Positions 6,255 through 8,135 of a stretch of 8,135 nucleotides of DNA are shown piece by piece. The stretch is from an uncultured Clostridia bacterium (lineage in GTDB: Bacteria > Bacillota > Clostridia > TANB77 > CAG-508). A model generated the notes under the pieces. It was not told where the DNA came from, did not search any database, and worked only from the letters and a program-made list of their open reading frames with translations. The position numbers and the translations under genes are program-made. Position 1 is the stretch's first letter; each line of letters starts with the position of its first letter. The stretch covers positions 1-8,135 of the forward strand of contig CANQKB010000067.1 of assembly GCA_947624405.1 (NCBI GenBank). The letters are read 5' to 3'.

Positions 6255-8135
6255 TTATTCAAATATTACTGATGTAGTTTCATTTAAATTAACAGTCTTT
6301 GTATCTTTCAAAATATCATCTACATACAATTTTACGTACACAGTGCCTATACCTGAGAAATTCGTTTTAATATTCGTCTCATTTTCTTTATGAGAACTAC
6401 TATAAACTGTATCATTTCCAACTACAACCTTAACTTTAACGCTCTTAGGTCCTGATGTTGTTCCTCCACCAACTTCATTATCATCTGGATCACTTGGTGC
6501 TGTAGGTTCAGTATAATTTAATACTGATTTCAAATTAATTGTTGCTGTTCCTGTAACCATCTGTCTTATTTGGTTCACTGTTATTGTTATATTAGAACCT
6601 TTCTTTACTGAATCTCCAGCATTTAAGCTTTGTTTCAATACAGTTCCATCTTCTCTTGTTGAATCTTCCTCAGTAAGTGTTGCTGTGATTACAAAACCTG
6701 CATCTTGCAATTCCTTTGTAGCCTCTTCTTTTGTCTTTCCAACTACATTTGGAACTACTACCTTTTCTTCTCCTTTACTTACCTTTACAGTAACTTTTGA
6801 ACCTGCTCCAACTTCTTCATCTGGTGGAACATCTTGCTCTATTACATATCCTTTTTCAATTTTATCATTATATTCTTCTACTTCTTCTATTTCTAACTCA
6901 GCCTCTTTTATTGCCTCCCTTGCCTCTTCAATTGTCATTCCTGATACTTTTGGTACTTTTGTAAATTTTTGTCCTTTACTTACTACTATCTTTATTACTG
7001 TGTTTTCCTTTATCTTGTAATCTTCCTTATATTCAGGTTCTTGTGATATTATCTGTCCTGCTTCAATTTCTACGTCATATTTTTCTTCTGCTATTTCATA
7101 TTTCAATTTTGTATCTTTTATCTCACCTTCAATTTGTTCTACTGTTTTTCCAACAAAATTTGGCACTTGTACATCTTTGCTTCTTGTTAGATTAAATACT
7201 AATATTGTACCACCTAAACTTAATGCAAACAACATTATTAATATAAGTACTACTGTCAGCGTTTTATGTTTTTGGAAAAAGTTTTTCTTTTTCTTACTAG
7301 CCTCTTTTTCTTTTATCTTTTCCTCTATATTTTTATTTTGTAATGTCGGTATCACTTGTGTTGGAAACTCTCCATCATTTGTATCAATATTTACGAAATT
7401 TCCATCTGGATTTTTCAATGCCATAGTCAAATCTCTTAACATTTCTGTTGCTGATTGATACCTTTGATTAGGATCCTTTTTCATAGCTTTCATTATTATT
7501 TTATTTATTGCTGTTGGTATTGCTGGATTTATTAAGATTGGCTCTTTTGGAATTTCTTGCATGTGTTTTAAAGCCACTGATACTGGTGTATCTGCATCAA
7601 ATGGAACTTTTCCTGTTAACATTTCATACATTACTACACCTAATGAATAAAGATCTGATTTTGCATCTGTATATCCACCGTCTTGCATGCTCTGGTGAAA
7701 AATAATGAACCGAGCCAAGAGTTGTACCAAATGCTGTTATTGTTGAATTTGAAACGGATTTTGCTATTCCAAAGTCTGTTACTTTAGCAATTCCGTCTTC
7801 TGTAATTATTATATTATGTGGTTTAATATCTCTATGAATTATATTATTTTTATGTGCAGTCTCTAATGCTGAAGCTATTTGAATAGCTATATTTAAGCTC
7901 CATTTCCAATTTAGTGCCCCATCTGACACAATTATTTCTTTTAAAGTTTTCCCTTGTATTAGTTCCATTACAATATAATATAATGTTCCTTCATGTCCTA
8001 CATCATATACTGATACTATATTGGGATGTGTTAAACTCGCAACTGCTTGTGCTTCTGTATTAAATCTTTTTATAAATTCTTCATCTGTTGTAAATTCATC
8101 CTTTAATACCTTCACAGCAACATATCTATTAAGTA
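6255..8135 (-). CDS. prkC: PASTA-domain Ser/Thr protein kinase (5' end outside window), read through a +1 shift at 7680
   Basis: A PrkC/Stk1-type membrane kinase that senses muropeptides through PASTA repeats; in Bacillus it can trigger spore germination. The reading frame enters at the window edge as NRYVAVKVLK, with the catalytic-site lysine, so the glycine loop is missing. Visible kinase motifs are HRDIKPHN (about 7836-7813), DFGIAK (7776-7759) and GSVHYFSPE (7713-7690). At AGA CGG (7683-7678) the frame breaks; skipping C7680 gives AR-GGYTDAKSDLYSLGVVMY, the expected next block. A lysine-rich juxtamembrane stretch is followed by a membrane helix (about 7262-7197), three PASTA repeats (about 7172-6972, 6968-6774, 6764-6567) and a tail of about 100 residues (6566-6258) with an acidic Pro-rich linker and a beta-rich end that I do not recognise. 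At least 625 residues lie in the window. The apparent GTG start at 8115 and ATG at 7730 are artefacts. Confidence 0.9.
7678..7683 (-). other. Frameshift site in prkC (AGA-CGG-T)
   Basis: The upstream frame reads GAG CAT GCA AGA CGG TGG ATA TAC and stops about 18 codons after the shift. Skipping C7680 gives GCA AGA GGT GGA TAT ACA GAT (ARGGYTD), as expected between the SPE motif and the D-x-x-S-L-G motif of the kinase fold. This is the one site where the base after CGG is T rather than A. Confidence 0.88.

Noticed and set aside
2512..7683. The four frame breaks as ordinary sequencing or assembly errors
   Set aside because: Not excluded without reads, but unlikely: none sits at a homopolymer-length change, all add the same base in the same codon phase before a glycine codon, and many other AGG strings in the window are unaffected.
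1..8135. CRISPR array, tRNA or rRNA genes, transposase genes
   Set aside because: No regularly spaced repeats, no cloverleaf-like or rRNA-like sequence and no transposase reading frame were seen.

Overview
The window is very AT-rich and reads like a spore-forming Firmicute of the class Clostridia, probably an uncultured gut-type lineage. The evidence is the A/T-biased codon use (Arg mostly AGA), strong AGGAGG-type ribosome binding sites, the spoVAC-spoVAD-spoVAE order typical of Clostridia, and a PASTA-type Ser/Thr kinase. All recognisable genes lie on the minus strand, so the transcription order runs from high to low coordinates.

Layout in transcription order: (1) 8135-6255, a 5'-truncated PrkC-type kinase (kinase domain, membrane segment, three PASTA repeats, unrecognised C-terminal tail), closed by a strong hairpin terminator at 6178-6219. 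(2) 6088-3910, a likely operon of a dodecin-like small protein, spoVAC, spoVAD and spoVAE, encoding a minimal set of the spore dipicolinic acid channel. (3) 3843-3678, an intergenic repeat element with terminal inverted repeats. (4) 3621-1311, hpt and uvrC, three bases apart. (5) 1243-1142, a 33-residue single-pass membrane peptide. (6) 1025-150, a RlmI-like class I SAM methyltransferase, followed by a second copy of the repeat at the window edge.

The outstanding observation is that four conserved genes (uvrC, spoVAE, spoVAC, prkC) are each broken by exactly one extra base. In all four the extra base is a C, placed after a codon ending in A and before a conserved GGN glycine codon, so that the incoming frame meets the codon CGG. 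Skipping that C restores a full-length, family-typical protein every time. Scanning the coding strand by eye, I found no other in-frame CGG codon in any gene. CGG also occurs out of phase at ten other places inside these genes, with no frame change. The simplest reading is that CGG is not a normal arginine codon in this organism and instead acts as a +1 frameshift signal, or that CGGN is read as a four-base glycine codon. Sequencing error or ordinary gene decay explains the pattern poorly, but only comparative, proteomic and tRNA data can settle it.

The genes do not form one pathway. The SpoVA proteins and PrkC connect to spore formation and germination, UvrC to DNA repair, Hpt to purine salvage and the methyltransferase probably to RNA modification.
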